Assembly: GCF_013280595.1 (NCBI RefSeq)
Contig: NZ_JAAATY010000010.1
Span: forward strand, 124,001-188,000
DNA from: Kibdelosporangium persicum
GTDB lineage: Bacteria; Actinomycetota; Actinomycetes; Mycobacteriales; Pseudonocardiaceae
Direction of reading: 5' to 3'
DNA: 64,000 nt
Shown one piece after another: positions 33,826-43,139 of the stretch. Below the pieces are notes generated by a model. The model was not told the DNA's origin and ran no database searches. It saw only the letters and a list, made by a program, of their open reading frames with translations. The translations under genes were made by a program, and so were the position numbers. Numbering within the stretch: the first letter of the stretch is position 1; each line of letters starts with the position of its first letter.

Positions 33826-34731
33826 TCAGCGACGCCCCGACCACCCTGTGTGGAGCCACTCGGCCAGTTCCGGGGGCGCGAGCTCGGCCACCCGGCGGGT
33901 GTAGCGCTCGATGGCCGCCGGGTCGAGCAGGTCCAGCCACTTGCCGCTGGTGCCGGACCGGAAGAAGTCCTTGTTGTTCCGCCACAGGTTCGCGTCGACG
34001 CCGGGAGCCAGTTCGTCGGCCCGCTCGCGCATGCGGTCGAAGGTCGCCGCGGCGGCGAGGTGGTCGATCCGCCGCGGACTGGCCTCGATCGACAGCGCGG
34101 TGGCGAGACGCCGCAACTGGCCAGGCAGATCGGCCTTGAGGTCCGCGTAGTGGAACAGCGCCACCCGCGGGTCGTCGCGGCGTTCCCAGAACGTCCGTAC
34201 GTGGTGGACCAGGTTGGCCAGCGTCACCCCGAACGTGGCCGATTCGGGGGCGAAGTCCGCCTCGGCCCACAACCAGAACCGCTCAAGCGGATCCGGTGAG
34301 GGTGGCTGGCTGACTTCGGGAGGGAGACCGGCCGACGCCACGGCGTCAGGATGCATGTTGGCGACGGCGTTTTCGAAGGACAGCATGGCATCGCGCGGAT
34401 CACGCGCGACGCAGACGTACGTCACCCCCGCCTCGAACGGCAAGCCGTCGAGCGGCGTGTGCGTCTTGACGAAGCGCCGGTGCTGCTGGCTCTCCAGCTC
34501 GGCCAGAATCGCGGCGGTGTCGAACGTCACCGCGTCCAGCCATGGCGAGAGCTCGGTGAGCGGGCGGCCGAAGTCCGCGGTGTCCAAGATCAGCAACCCG
34601 CACAGCATCTGCATCCAGGTGGTGCCGCACTTCGCCGGGGTGCTGATTACGACGTCCCCGTCGCGGATCCGGAAGTCGGCCCACAGGGCGCTGTCGGACA
34701 CAATCGTTCGATACCGCCGCAAATCAGCCAT
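33826..34731 (-). CDS. PAPS-dependent sulfotransferase
   Basis: This 301-residue protein starts at an ATG with GGAG seven bases upstream. The 5'-phosphosulfate loop is STPAKCGTTWMQ (residues 30-41), the 3'-phosphate site VARDPRDAMLSFENAVANM, and the C-terminal nucleotide loop RSGTSGKWLDLLD. These match Sulfotransfer_1 enzymes that sulfate small-molecule hydroxyls using PAPS. It is on the same strand as, and directly upstream of, the thiopeptide operon, and might sulfate a Thr or Ser side chain of that product or a compound from another pathway. No PAPS synthesis genes are nearby. Confidence 0.87.
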   Translation of the reverse strand: MADLRRYRTIVSDSALWADFRIRDGDVVISTPAKCGTTWMQMLCGLLILDTADFGRPLTELSPWLDAVTFDTAAILAELESQQHRRFVKTHTPLDGLPFEAGVTYVCVARDPRDAMLSFENAVANMHPDAVASAGLPPEVSQPPSPDPLERFWLWAEADFAPESATFGVTLANLVHHVRTFWERRDDPRVALFHYADLKADLPGQLRRLATALSIEASPRRIDHLAAAATFDRMRERADELAPGVDANLWRNNKDFFRSGTSGKWLDLLDPAAIERYTRRVAELAPPELAEWLHTGWSGRR

Positions 34732-35051
34732 CTCAGCTCTCCGACTGCCGGCTCGTCCGCGCTGGACGCGTTTCAGGATGCCACGCCGGTGGCAGGCCGG
34801 CCACCAGGAAAGTGCCGCGGCCGGATCTCTTCGAGGACCTGGCCGGGCGCGAACGTCGTGGAAAATTTCGCAAGCGCAACAGGTCACACGGCAGGCACCT
34901 GATGCGTTCACTGAGGTTCTCGCCGAGAAGGTGGCCGGGCCTGGTCGCTGTCTCCTGGTAGTAGCTCGCCAAGTGGCCCGGCTCGCGGCAAACGCCGTGG
35001 ATCGCCTCGCTGGGCATGGTCCTGCTCGATTCGATCCTCTTCGACAGCCGT
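34732..35051. other. 320-base intergenic stretch, no supported gene
   Basis: A 94-codon minus-strand frame (34733-35017) exists, arginine-rich with two CxxC-like cysteines, but it lacks a good ribosome site and resembles no family I know. I see no strong hairpin or promoter beyond what the downstream sulfotransferase would need. Confidence 0.35.
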
Positions 35052-35417
35052 TCAGGCGGCGACGAACAGTAGTCCGGCGGCGCCTGCCTCGACGACGAAG
35101 TAGAACCAGATCGGGTAGAAACCGGTCGGCGTGTCGAGCAGCCGGGACACGACCCGGCCGAACGCCATCCCTGTCAACGCGAGGCCGACCGTGATGACCA
35201 CGCCGGTGCGGATTCCGTTGACGTCGACGGCAGCGAGCGCCAGCGCGGCTGCGACGGCGATCCCGAACCCGCCATAGACCGCGCGGATCTCCGACCTCGC
35301 CTCCGGGTGGTCGGCGCGGATCCGGAAAGGACGGGCCAGCGCGGCGGGCATTGCCAGCGCGTACCCGCCCATCCCCAGAAAGAAGACACCGATCACGATG
35401 ATCACCGCGCTTGCCAT
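35052..35417 (-). CDS. DUF4345-type small membrane protein
   Basis: This 121-residue protein has four hydrophobic segments (VIIVIGVFFLGMGGYALAM, FGIAVAAALALAAV, TGVVITVGLALTGMAFG, FYFVVEAGAAGLLFVAA). The pattern RADHPEARSEIRAVYGGFGIA in the first loop is typical of DUF4345. Function unknown. It diverges from an AraC regulator and may be its target. Confidence 0.75.
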   Translation of the reverse strand: MASAVIIVIGVFFLGMGGYALAMPAALARPFRIRADHPEARSEIRAVYGGFGIAVAAALALAAVDVNGIRTGVVITVGLALTGMAFGRVVSRLLDTPTGFYPIWFYFVVEAGAAGLLFVAA

Positions 35418-35473
35418 GTCCGCCCCCGCGTCGTGTTTCGCCCGGCTTTTCCCATGATGCGATCATCACGGTC

Positions 35474-36217
35474 GTGGACGATCGACCGCTTCCGGAAACC
35501 TGCTGTCCCGAACAGCCGACGCTGTGGATCCAGCCGGGGCAGGCGACCTATCTGGGCCCGTCCTTCGACCTCGGCCCGCATTCGGGCTCGGTGCACTGTT
35601 TCGCGCTGGGCATCGACGCGCCCTTCGAACTGCACGCGGCCGACATCGGCGAACAGCGCGTGCGGAGCGCGTTCATCCCGGCTCGGACCCGGCATCAAAT
35701 CATCGCGAGAACCGGCCGAATGCTGTTCAGCTACTCACTGTCGAACAACGCCCGGGAACTCATGGCGGTCCGTACCAAGACCGTCGCATACAACCACCGG
35801 GACGAGCGTGCGCTGATCCAGTCCGTTCGCACCGCACCAGCCCCATTACGGCTGACCACGGAAACGAAGCTCGACGAGCGAATCCGTGCGGCGATGCGCG
35901 CGCTACGAGCAGATCCTGATCTCAGTGCGGCGACGCTCGCAGCCAAGACGCACCTCTCCACGTCGCGGTTCCTGCACCTGTTCACCGAAAACGCGGGGAC
36001 AACCCTGCGTCGCTACCGCATGTGGACACGCATGACCCGGGTCGCCGCGGCCATCAGCACCGGCGCGAATCTCACCACAGCCGCCACTGACGCAGGCTTC
36101 GCCTCGGCCAACCACTTCAGCGACACCTTCCGCACCATGTTCGGGCTGACCGCGAGCACGCTGCTCGCCGTCGGCACCCGCATCGTCACCCAACGGTCAG
36201 CGGAAGCCGCCGGGTAG
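35474..36217 (+). CDS. AraC-family regulator
   Basis: About 247 residues from GTG 35474; a start at 35411 would overlap the divergent DUF4345 gene. The N-terminal cupin-like half is followed by a C-terminal double helix-turn-helix: LSAATLAAKTHLSTSRFLHLFTENAGTTLRRYRMW, then LTTAATDAGFASANHFSDTFRTMFG in segments. The second helix-turn-helix has the strong family signature. It probably controls the divergent DUF4345 gene. Confidence 0.85.
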   Translation: MDDRPLPETCCPEQPTLWIQPGQATYLGPSFDLGPHSGSVHCFALGIDAPFELHAADIGEQRVRSAFIPARTRHQIIARTGRMLFSYSLSNNARELMAVRTKTVAYNHRDERALIQSVRTAPAPLRLTTETKLDERIRAAMRALRADPDLSAATLAAKTHLSTSRFLHLFTENAGTTLRRYRMWTRMTRVAAAISTGANLTTAATDAGFASANHFSDTFRTMFGLTASTLLAVGTRIVTQRSAEAAG

Positions 36218-36221
36218 CCGG

Positions 36222-36320
36222 TCAGGACCGGGTGCGGCTCCGGGGCCCAGGCGCTTCGAGGCGTTCCATGCCCAGCACCACTAACATGATCATCAACGGC
36301 GTCACCAATGCGATCCACAT
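36222..36320 (-). CDS. Tiny single-helix membrane peptide, 32 residues
   Basis: The frame begins MWIALVTPLMIMLVVLGMERLE and ends in a basic tail. One transmembrane helix followed by MERLE resembles small unnamed membrane peptides common in actinomycetes. The ribosome site is weak, so this is tentative. Confidence 0.35.
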   Translation of the reverse strand: MWIALVTPLMIMLVVLGMERLEAPGPRSRTRS

Positions 36321-36420
36321 GGCCGGATGAATACCCGCCGAGCAGACTGACAATCCTCCGACGCGGATTTCCGTCGACGAGCCGCGAGGACGACCGCGCC
36401 GTTGCCTTGGGTCGCGCGGA

Positions 36421-37650
36421 TCAAACCGGTTGCGACGTAGTGATACGCCGCGGCAGCAGGAACGGCGTGGCGAGAAGCAGCACCCCTGCCAGGGCGATGG
36501 CCGCACGCGGGCTGGTGACCTGCGCCAGGAGCCCCCACAACATCGTGATCACGGCGATGCTGATGCTGCTGGTGATCGACCAGGCCGTGAGCATTCGGGC
36601 GTGCCGGCCGGCATCGGTGCCGGCCAACCGGTAGGCGGCGAGGACGGGATTGAAGACGCTCATGCAGATGATCAGTCCGAGCTGGGTGGCCATCACGATC
36701 ACCAGCCCAGGCAGCCCTGGCTGGATGAACGCGAGCCCCAGCGGCCAGCAGGCGCGCGACACGCCGAAAACCCGCAGCACTGTCTGTTCGCCACAACGCG
36801 ACGCGATGCGACGGGCGAGTCGTGACCCGATCAGCCCGCCGATACACGGAACAGCGAACGCCAGCCCGTACTGCCACACGGGGAAGCCCAGATCCGAGAG
36901 CATCAGCACCGACAGCAGCGGCTCGGTTGCCGAGATCAGTCCGTTGACCAGCATGACGTTGAGGAAGAACCGGCGCAGCGTGTGGTGGGCGAGGATGTAA
37001 CGCCACCCTTCGACGAGGTCGCTCCACCGGCGTGCTGACGTCTGCCGCGGGCTCGGTGGCGGCTCCGGTTGTCTGATCGCCGCGATGCTCAGTGCCGAGA
37101 GGAGGTAGCTCACGGCATCCATCACCACCGTCGTCACCGGCCCCAGCACCCCGATGGCGGCGCCGCCCAGTGGCGGGCCGACGATCGTGGCCGACCAGGT
37201 GGTGGACTCGAAACGACTGGTGGCCACCAGAAGGCCGTCAGCGGGAACGATGGTCCTCAGGTAGGCGCCGCTGGCGGCTGTGAACGCGATCTTGGCCGCC
37301 GCGGTGACCACGGAGACCACCAGGAGCTGCGCGAAGGACAACGCACCGAACGCGTACGCGAGTGGTACCGAGACCAATGCCGCGGAGCGGATCACGTCCA
37401 TCGTGATCATGACCGGCCGCTTGGCGCGGAACTCCATCCATGGCCCGAGCGGGATCGCCAGCAGCGCGCCGATCACCAGCCCGGATGACGACAGGGCCGC
37501 CACTTCCGCCGAGCCTGCGTTCAGGACCGTGATCGCGACGACCGAGAACGCCCCGAACCCCAGCCCTGTTCCGTAGGCGCTGACGGCGTAGGCGGTCCAC
37601 AACCACCCGAACGACCGGCCCAAGTTCACCTTCCGCCGCGAAACCGGCAT
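36421..37650 (-). CDS. MFS transporter (enterobactin-exporter EntS-like)
   Basis: This 409-residue protein starts at ATG 37650 with GGAG eight bases upstream. Roughly 12 membrane helices are present: SFGWLWTAYAVSAYGTGLGFGAF opens helix 1, GPPLGGAAIGVLG lies mid-protein, and GGLIGSRLARRIASRCGEQTVL is the loop 8-9 motif. The layout resembles EntS/MFS_3 exporters often associated with natural-product export. It lies between the two biosynthetic clusters and diverges from a LysR gene. It could export either product. Confidence 0.82.
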   Translation of the reverse strand: MPVSRRKVNLGRSFGWLWTAYAVSAYGTGLGFGAFSVVAITVLNAGSAEVAALSSSGLVIGALLAIPLGPWMEFRAKRPVMITMDVIRSAALVSVPLAYAFGALSFAQLLVVSVVTAAAKIAFTAASGAYLRTIVPADGLLVATSRFESTTWSATIVGPPLGGAAIGVLGPVTTVVMDAVSYLLSALSIAAIRQPEPPPSPRQTSARRWSDLVEGWRYILAHHTLRRFFLNVMLVNGLISATEPLLSVLMLSDLGFPVWQYGLAFAVPCIGGLIGSRLARRIASRCGEQTVLRVFGVSRACWPLGLAFIQPGLPGLVIVMATQLGLIICMSVFNPVLAAYRLAGTDAGRHARMLTAWSITSSISIAVITMLWGLLAQVTSPRAAIALAGVLLLATPFLLPRRITTSQPV

Positions 37651-37780
37651 TCGCCCCGCTCCCCTGTTCCCGGACAACCCGCTGTTGTCCGCGAGATCCA
37701 AGCCGGAAGGCGGCCGCCACCGCCAACAACGGATCGAGCGGCGTGTCACAACTCCACGTTGTACGGTTACGTTCTGCGTC

Positions 37781-38713
37781 GTGGATGTCGATGCGGTTCG
37801 TACCTTCGTCGCCGTGACCGAGGCCGGTCAGTTCCAGGCCGCCGCCGACGAGCTGGGAATCACCCAGCAGGCCGCCTCAAAACGGGTCGCCAACCTGGAG
37901 CGGAAACTCGGGGTGGTGCTGTTCGCGCGGACCGCCAGGGGCGTCCGGCTCACCGTCGACGGGCAGGCACTGCTCCCGCACGCACGGGAGCTTCTCCGCG
38001 CCGCCGAGCGCGTCACCGCGGCCGTGACGCCCGGCCGCAGGCCCTTGCGGATCGACGTCGTCAGCCGCAGGATCGCGCCCTCCAACATCCTTCAGGCCTT
38101 CTACCAGCAGCACCCCGGCATCGAACTCGACGTCGTCGCGCTGACCAACGCCGACGCCACGGCGGCGCTGGCCGAAGTCAGCGCAGGCACCCTGGACGCC
38201 ACCTTCCGATCCCTGCGAGCCACCGCCCGCACAGTCCCGGCCGGACTCCGGTCGTCACGCGTCGTCGACGACCGGCACGAACTGCTCGTCGGCCCACGGC
38301 ACCCGTTGGCCGACGCCAGGACCGTGACCCCGGCCGAGCTCACCGATCACCCGATCTGGATGCCCGGAATGTCCGACCCCGAGCCAATCGGTTACTACGA
38401 CGATCTGGCGAAGGCGTTCGGACTCACCATCGACACGGTCGGGCCGATGTTCGGCATCGAGGCACTCCTCGCGGAACTCGCGGACTCGACCCGGCTCGCC
38501 ATGTTCGTCGGCGAAGGTTCGCGCTACCTCTGGCCGGAAAGCTACGACCTGCGCAGGATTCCTGTGGTGAACCCGACCCCGGTCTACCCGCTCTCGGTGA
38601 TCTGGCGAGCGGACAATCCACACCCCGTCCTCGCCGATTTCCTCGACTACCTCGAAACGCGGTATCGGGCGACGCTCGGCGAGGACATCTGGACACCGGA
38701 CTGGGCACGCTGA
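37781..38713 (+). CDS. LysR-family regulator
   Basis: This 310-residue protein starts at GTG 37781 (DVDAVRTFVAVTEAGQFQAAADELGITQQAASKRVANLERKLG in outline), a standard LysR winged helix. The C-terminal substrate-binding domain (IDVVSRRIAPSNILQAFY onward) is complete. It diverges from the MFS transporter gene, the usual LysR target arrangement, so it likely activates or represses that exporter. Confidence 0.87.
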   Translation: MDVDAVRTFVAVTEAGQFQAAADELGITQQAASKRVANLERKLGVVLFARTARGVRLTVDGQALLPHARELLRAAERVTAAVTPGRRPLRIDVVSRRIAPSNILQAFYQQHPGIELDVVALTNADATAALAEVSAGTLDATFRSLRATARTVPAGLRSSRVVDDRHELLVGPRHPLADARTVTPAELTDHPIWMPGMSDPEPIGYYDDLAKAFGLTIDTVGPMFGIEALLAELADSTRLAMFVGEGSRYLWPESYDLRRIPVVNPTPVYPLSVIWRADNPHPVLADFLDYLETRYRATLGEDIWTPDWAR

Positions 38714-38725
38714 GGCGAAGATGAC

Positions 38726-39229
38726 ATGGTGAAATGCGTGCACACTGTGGACGAGAACGTGAGCGCCACCCTGACTTTCGCCGTGCCCGCGACGAAGGTG
38801 TTCGCGGTGCTGGCGGACCCGGCGACCCATGCCGCGATCGACGGCACCGGCTGGGTCCAGCAAGCCGCCGACCTCGCGCCGCTGACCGAGGTCGGCCAGG
38901 TCTTCCGGATGTCGATGCACCACGACGATCACCCGGATAAGGGCTACACGACGGCCAACAAGGTCCGGGTGTTCGATCCGCCGCGCGCCATCGGCTGGCT
39001 GACGGGGTACGAGACGGACGACGGTCGGCTGGAGTTCGGCGGTTGGCTGTGGCGTTACGACCTCAGGCCCCTTGGCCCGTCGCAGACCGAGGTCACGCTC
39101 ACCTACGACTGGTCGGCGGTACCGCCGTCCATCCGGGAGTACCTGCGGTTCCCGCCCTTCGGCCCGGACCACCTCACCAACTCGTTGCACCACCTGGCCG
39201 AGATCGCCGCACGGACCTCCCACGCCTGA
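38726..39229 (+). CDS. SRPBCC (START-like) family protein
   Basis: This 167-residue protein matches polyketide-cyclase-like/SRPBCC proteins: VSATLTFAVPATKVFAVLADPATHAAIDG at the N terminus, the central strand region GYTTANKVRVFDPPRAIGWLTG, and a C-terminal helix DHLTNSLHHLAEIAAR. Such folds bind hydrophobic ligands. It is 13 bases after the LysR gene and may be cotranscribed. No pathway role can be given. Confidence 0.75.
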   Translation: MVKCVHTVDENVSATLTFAVPATKVFAVLADPATHAAIDGTGWVQQAADLAPLTEVGQVFRMSMHHDDHPDKGYTTANKVRVFDPPRAIGWLTGYETDDGRLEFGGWLWRYDLRPLGPSQTEVTLTYDWSAVPPSIREYLRFPPFGPDHLTNSLHHLAEIAARTSHA

Positions 39230-39275
39230 ACGCCCGGCCAGCAGGCGCTGACCGAGCGCGTTGGCACGGGGCGGT

Positions 39276-40556
39276 TCACCCGACGGGGCGTACCGCCAGT
39301 TCCGGTTCCGGTTCCGGAGTCGGCGTGGGCCGCTCATCACGACGACGGCGGACGTTGCGCAGCGCCCGCGTGGCCGGGACCTCGACCACGGTGTACAGCA
39401 CCCACGCGGCAAGCACCGACAGACCCAGGTACAGCAGGAACACCGCCACGTTGGCCCAGGCCGGCAGTCCGACGACCGGGCTGTCGATCACGCCGATCCC
39501 GGCCAGCCACTCCCGGGGCAGGTCCATCGCCCCGGTCGGCCCCGGCACGTAGCTCATGCTGAACACGATGAAGAAGATGTGCACCAGGTAGAAGCAGTAC
39601 GAGATCTTGCCGAGGAACACCATCACCGCGGACCGCAACGGGCTCCAGGCACCGGCGAGATCCGCGTTGGCCAGCGCCGCGATGAGCAGCCCGAACGGGA
39701 TCATCACGATCGCCGTCGAACCGAGCATCCCGGGCAGCATCGGGCTCACCGCCAGCGCGGCCACGCTGAGCGACAACGCCACCGGCACGTTGACCGGAAA
39801 CCGCACGCCCTTGCGCACCAGCAGCGCGATGGTGATGCCGAGCACGAACTCGAACAGCCGCATGAGCGGGAACGAGGTGGTGAACCAGTAGCTGAAGCCG
39901 TTCGGGAAACCCACCAGCGGCACCAGCAGCGGCGGCTCCGGCTGGCGGAAGTCGAAGTTCGCGCTGATCAGGTAGGGCAGCACGAACGTGGCCACGACCG
40001 ACCCCGCCGCCGTCCACCACAGTGCCCGCTTCGACGCGCGCGCCAGCATCAGCATCAACGCGGGGAACACCAGGTAGAAGAACACCTCCACGCTCAGCGA
40101 CCAGGTGACCGGGTTGATGTTCAGCGTGTACGCCTGGTCCGGCAGCCACGCCTGGATCAGCAACACCTGCGCCACCAGCACCTTCCAGTCCGGCCAGGCC
40201 CCGATCAGCAGGCCGAAGAGGACAAACCCGGCCAGGATGCTGACCAGGCACGCCGGGTAGATCTTGGCGAACCGGCGCCACCAGAACCGGCCGGCCGGCT
40301 GGTCGGCCGGAGTGGACCAGGTGAGCACAAAACCGCTGAGGATGAAGAAGGCCACGACACCGGCCCCGCCACTGCCGAAGATCATCCCGATGACCGCGTC
40401 GGACCCCTCCGGTTGCGCCGAGCCCACCGGAGTGGACAGGCGTAGCGCCATGAAGTGCAGACCGAAGACGAGAAAGGCCGCTATCGCGCGCAGCCCGGTC
40501 AGCGAAGGCAGTACCCGCGCGGGCGCCGGTTGCTCCTGGTGTGGTGTGGTCAGCAT
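39276..40556 (-). CDS. Membrane O-acyltransferase, OafA/acyltransferase-3 family
   Basis: This 426-residue protein has about ten membrane segments. LPSLTGLRAIAAFLVFGLHF contains the family R-xx-A and the histidine in the first helix. SFSV-like WSLSVEVFFYLVFPAL is the second conserved block with the catalytic-region glutamate. These enzymes acylate sugars or lipids at the membrane, and homologues in macrolide clusters acylate deoxysugars (for example carbomycin 4''-acylation). Next to a glycosyltransferase and PKS cluster, sugar acylation of the product is plausible but not shown. Confidence 0.82.
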   Translation of the reverse strand: MLTTPHQEQPAPARVLPSLTGLRAIAAFLVFGLHFMALRLSTPVGSAQPEGSDAVIGMIFGSGGAGVVAFFILSGFVLTWSTPADQPAGRFWWRRFAKIYPACLVSILAGFVLFGLLIGAWPDWKVLVAQVLLIQAWLPDQAYTLNINPVTWSLSVEVFFYLVFPALMLMLARASKRALWWTAAGSVVATFVLPYLISANFDFRQPEPPLLVPLVGFPNGFSYWFTTSFPLMRLFEFVLGITIALLVRKGVRFPVNVPVALSLSVAALAVSPMLPGMLGSTAIVMIPFGLLIAALANADLAGAWSPLRSAVMVFLGKISYCFYLVHIFFIVFSMSYVPGPTGAMDLPREWLAGIGVIDSPVVGLPAWANVAVFLLYLGLSVLAAWVLYTVVEVPATRALRNVRRRRDERPTPTPEPEPELAVRPVG

Positions 40557-40749
40557 GTTGGTCCGTTCCTGCGTCGGTCACTGGGGAAGCGCGCACGGAC
40601 TCTCCGGGACGACCGGCCGGTCAAAAGGTGAACGTCGGCGAAATCCGCTGCAGTCGGACGGTAACGCGGCGGAAAACCCGCTGCGGACCCCTGATGTGGA
40701 CAATAGGGGCGAAATAGGGGCATCCCGCCCGTCGCCGGGCACGCGCATG

Positions 40750-40810
40750 GACAGGCCCGTCCGCGAGCCGTCCACAGTGAACTGAACGACGGTTCGCGGA
40801 CGAGCCTGTC
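40750..40810. terminator. Large hairpin after the glycosyltransferase gene
   Basis: Arms 40750-40772 and 40788-40810 pair over 23 positions with two mispairs and a 15-base loop, 11 bases beyond the glycosyltransferase stop. It lies in the 264-base gap before the acyltransferase start. It likely terminates the glycosyltransferase transcript and marks the cluster edge. Confidence 0.72.
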
Positions 40811-40820
40811 GGTGGGTGGT

Positions 40821-42062
40821 TCAGCGCGAGGCGAGCGCCTCCAGATCCGGCACGATGTCCGAAAGCGTTGGGGTGTCGAGCATCTCCTGCCGCACTTCGG
40901 CCGCACACCGGGCGAACGACGGCTCGGTGATCAGGCGCTCGACGCCGGACCGGACCGACGAAGCGGTCAGGTCGGCCAGGTCGAGCAGCAGGCCGTAGCC
41001 ACGTTCCTCCTGGGCGAGCGCGGAAGCCCGTTCACTCCAGGTGGTACCGGGGACGATGAGCTGCGGTACGCCGTTGACGACAGCGTTGCCCACGGTCGCG
41101 CCGCCGCCCTGGTGCACGATCGCCGAGCAGCTCGCCAGTGCCTCGTTCATCGGGATGAAGTCGACGGCTCGCACGTTGGCGGGCACTCTGTCCACTGAGG
41201 CCAGTTGGTCGGCGCTCAGCGTGGCGATGACCTCGATGTCCAGCTCGCCCAGGCCATCGAGGAGATCCAGCACCGAGGCCTCCTCGCGGCCGTGCACCTG
41301 CCGGTTCGACACGCCCAGCGTCAGGCAGACCCGAGGCCGCGCCGGTTCCTCCACCACCCACCGGGGAATCGGCAGCGGCCGGTTCACCGGGACGAAGCGC
41401 ACCGGGATGTAGTTCACGTCGAGGTCGTAGCGAATGCAGGACGGGGACGGGTCGATGGTGGCCATCCCGAAGCGCAGCGTCTCGTCGAACTCGCGGCCGT
41501 GCTTGCCCAGCCAGCCGGACATCCACTCCACCAACGGATCGCGCCGCTCGCCGAGTTCCTGGTACTGGAAGCTGATCCGCGCGGTCTGGTCGGCCGCGTA
41601 CAGCATGCGGACATGGGCAGCACCGACCACGTGGGCAACGAGCGGGCCCGCGTACATCAGCGGGTCCCAGACCACCAGATCCGGTTGCCATTGCTTGGCG
41701 AACGACAGCAGCTCGTCCAGCAGTGAGTCGGGAGTGATCCAGCGGAACACGTCCACCCACATCTCGTGCACGGCGCGCACGTACTCCGCGGTGTAGCGTT
41801 CCTGCCGGGTTTCCGACAGCTTGAAGTCGTCGTCCATCGCGTTGGACGAGCCCGTGTCGCCGAGTTTCCGTTCGCGGGCGATGTCCACGTCGTCGCCGAA
41901 CCACATCGCGTCCAGGCCGGTCTCCAGGAACGGCTCGACCTCCGACGGATTGCGAGGGCCGACATAGCGCACCTCGTGCCCGGCTGCGCGCAGTGCCCAG
42001 CCGACCGGTGCCATGCTGTAGACATGTGTTCTGGTCGGGAAGACGATCAGCATGACGCGCAC
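40821..42062 (-). CDS. Macrolide-type glycosyltransferase (GT1; VinC/DesVII-like)
   Basis: This 413-residue protein starts at GTG 42062 with GGAG six bases upstream. The N-terminal acceptor domain has MAPVGWALRAAGHEVRYVG. The C-terminal donor domain has PRVCLTLGVSN, VRAVDFIPMNEALASCSAIVHQGGGATVGNAV in two parts (the HxGGGAT nucleotide-sugar motif) and GVPQLIVPGTTW. It would attach an (amino)deoxysugar to the polyketide aglycone. No deoxysugar synthesis genes are in the window, so they should lie beyond the right edge. It lacks an obvious EryCII-type helper. Confidence 0.88.
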   Translation of the reverse strand: MRVMLIVFPTRTHVYSMAPVGWALRAAGHEVRYVGPRNPSEVEPFLETGLDAMWFGDDVDIARERKLGDTGSSNAMDDDFKLSETRQERYTAEYVRAVHEMWVDVFRWITPDSLLDELLSFAKQWQPDLVVWDPLMYAGPLVAHVVGAAHVRMLYAADQTARISFQYQELGERRDPLVEWMSGWLGKHGREFDETLRFGMATIDPSPSCIRYDLDVNYIPVRFVPVNRPLPIPRWVVEEPARPRVCLTLGVSNRQVHGREEASVLDLLDGLGELDIEVIATLSADQLASVDRVPANVRAVDFIPMNEALASCSAIVHQGGGATVGNAVVNGVPQLIVPGTTWSERASALAQEERGYGLLLDLADLTASSVRSGVERLITEPSFARCAAEVRQEMLDTPTLSDIVPDLEALASR

Positions 42063-42137
42063 GTGACTCTCCAATACTCGGACGTGGTCGCCACGGTAGC
42101 GCCGGCGCACGCCGCCGAAGTCCCCCGGATCAGAGAA

Positions 42138-42161
42138 TAGGGGTGGACGACCCCTTAAGGG
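42138..42161. promoter_or_regulatory. Divergent-promoter dyads between GT and aminopeptidase genes
   Basis: AGGGGT-GGACG-ACCCCT (42139-42155) is a perfect inverted repeat and runs into the palindrome CCCTTAAGGG (42152-42161). It lies in the 142-base gap between the divergent GT and aminopeptidase genes. The heptamer TAGGGGT recurs before several genes of this cluster. A cluster regulator site is possible. Confidence 0.4.
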
Positions 42162-42204
42162 CTGGTGCGCCTCCCTGCCCGGCGCTAGACACAGGGTGGT
42201 GAGC

Positions 42205-43101
42205 ATGGCCGTGGCGCCCACCACCAAGGGGCGGATCGCATTCCGCGAACATCGCACGTGGTACCGGATGACCGGCAGACCGGACGGACGACGGCCGGCC
42301 GTGGTCGTCGTGCACGGCGGACCGGGCAGCACGCACGACTACCTGCTGAACCTGTGTTCGTTGCACGACGCGGGCTGGCCGGTCGTGCACTACGACCAGC
42401 TCGGCAGCGGCGGCTCCACCCATCTCCCGGACGCGGGCCCTGACTTCTGGACTGTCCCGCTGTTCCTCGACGAGCTGGACAACCTGGTGCGGCAGCTGGG
42501 AATCGCCGACGACTACGTGCTCGTCGGGCATTCCTGGGGTGGCGTGCTGGCCGCGCGACACGCCGCGAACCGGCCGGACGGCTTGCGCGGCCTGGTGATC
42601 GCCGACTCCCCCGCCTCGTACCCGCTGTGGCGCCAGGAAATGGCGGTGCTGCGCGCCGGGTTGCCGCCCGAAGTGGACGCGACGCTGCGCAAGCACGAAG
42701 CCGCTGGGACCACGGACAGCAAGGAGTACCACGACGCGGTCCGCGTGTTCAACGACCGGCACGTGTGCCGGATCCAGCCGTGGCCCAAGGAATATCTCGC
42801 CACCACCATGGAGATCTCCGACGATCCGACCGTCTACCACGCGATGAACGGGCCGAGTGAGTTCCATGTGATCGGTACGCTCAAGGACTATTCCGTCGTG
42901 GACTGCCTGCCGGACATCGCCGTGCCGACCTTGGTGATCTCGGGCGAGTACGACGAGGCGACGCCGGTCACCGTGCGGCCGTTCGCCGAACGCATCCCGG
43001 ATGTGCGGTGGGAGATCTTCCCGGAATCCAGTCACATGCCGCACCTTGAGGAGCCGGAACGGTTCCACGCCACACTGGTCGAGTTCCTCGGCACGCTCTA
43101 G
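42205..43101 (+). CDS. Proline iminopeptidase-like hydrolase (VinJ-like deprotection enzyme)
   Basis: This 298-residue protein starts at ATG 42205 with AGGG eight bases upstream. It has peptidase S33 motifs: VVHGGPGSTHDYLL (oxyanion), VLVGHSWGGVLAA (nucleophile Ser110), GEYDEATP (acid) and SSHMPHLEEPE (histidine). In beta-amino-acid-primed macrolactam pathways (vicenistatin VinJ) such enzymes remove the protecting aminoacyl group from the N terminus before macrolactam closure. The neighbours supply every other step of that logic, so the same role is proposed. Confidence 0.85.
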   Translation: MAVAPTTKGRIAFREHRTWYRMTGRPDGRRPAVVVVHGGPGSTHDYLLNLCSLHDAGWPVVHYDQLGSGGSTHLPDAGPDFWTVPLFLDELDNLVRQLGIADDYVLVGHSWGGVLAARHAANRPDGLRGLVIADSPASYPLWRQEMAVLRAGLPPEVDATLRKHEAAGTTDSKEYHDAVRVFNDRHVCRIQPWPKEYLATTMEISDDPTVYHAMNGPSEFHVIGTLKDYSVVDCLPDIAVPTLVISGEYDEATPVTVRPFAERIPDVRWEIFPESSHMPHLEEPERFHATLVEFLGTL

Positions 43102-43139
43102 GGGTTGTGCGGACCGGGCTGGAGTCTAGGCTCGAAGTC

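Noticed and set aside
34733-35017. 94-codon minus-strand frame as a gene
   Set aside because: No ribosome site, no family resemblance and an arginine-rich composition typical of an antisense-type frame.
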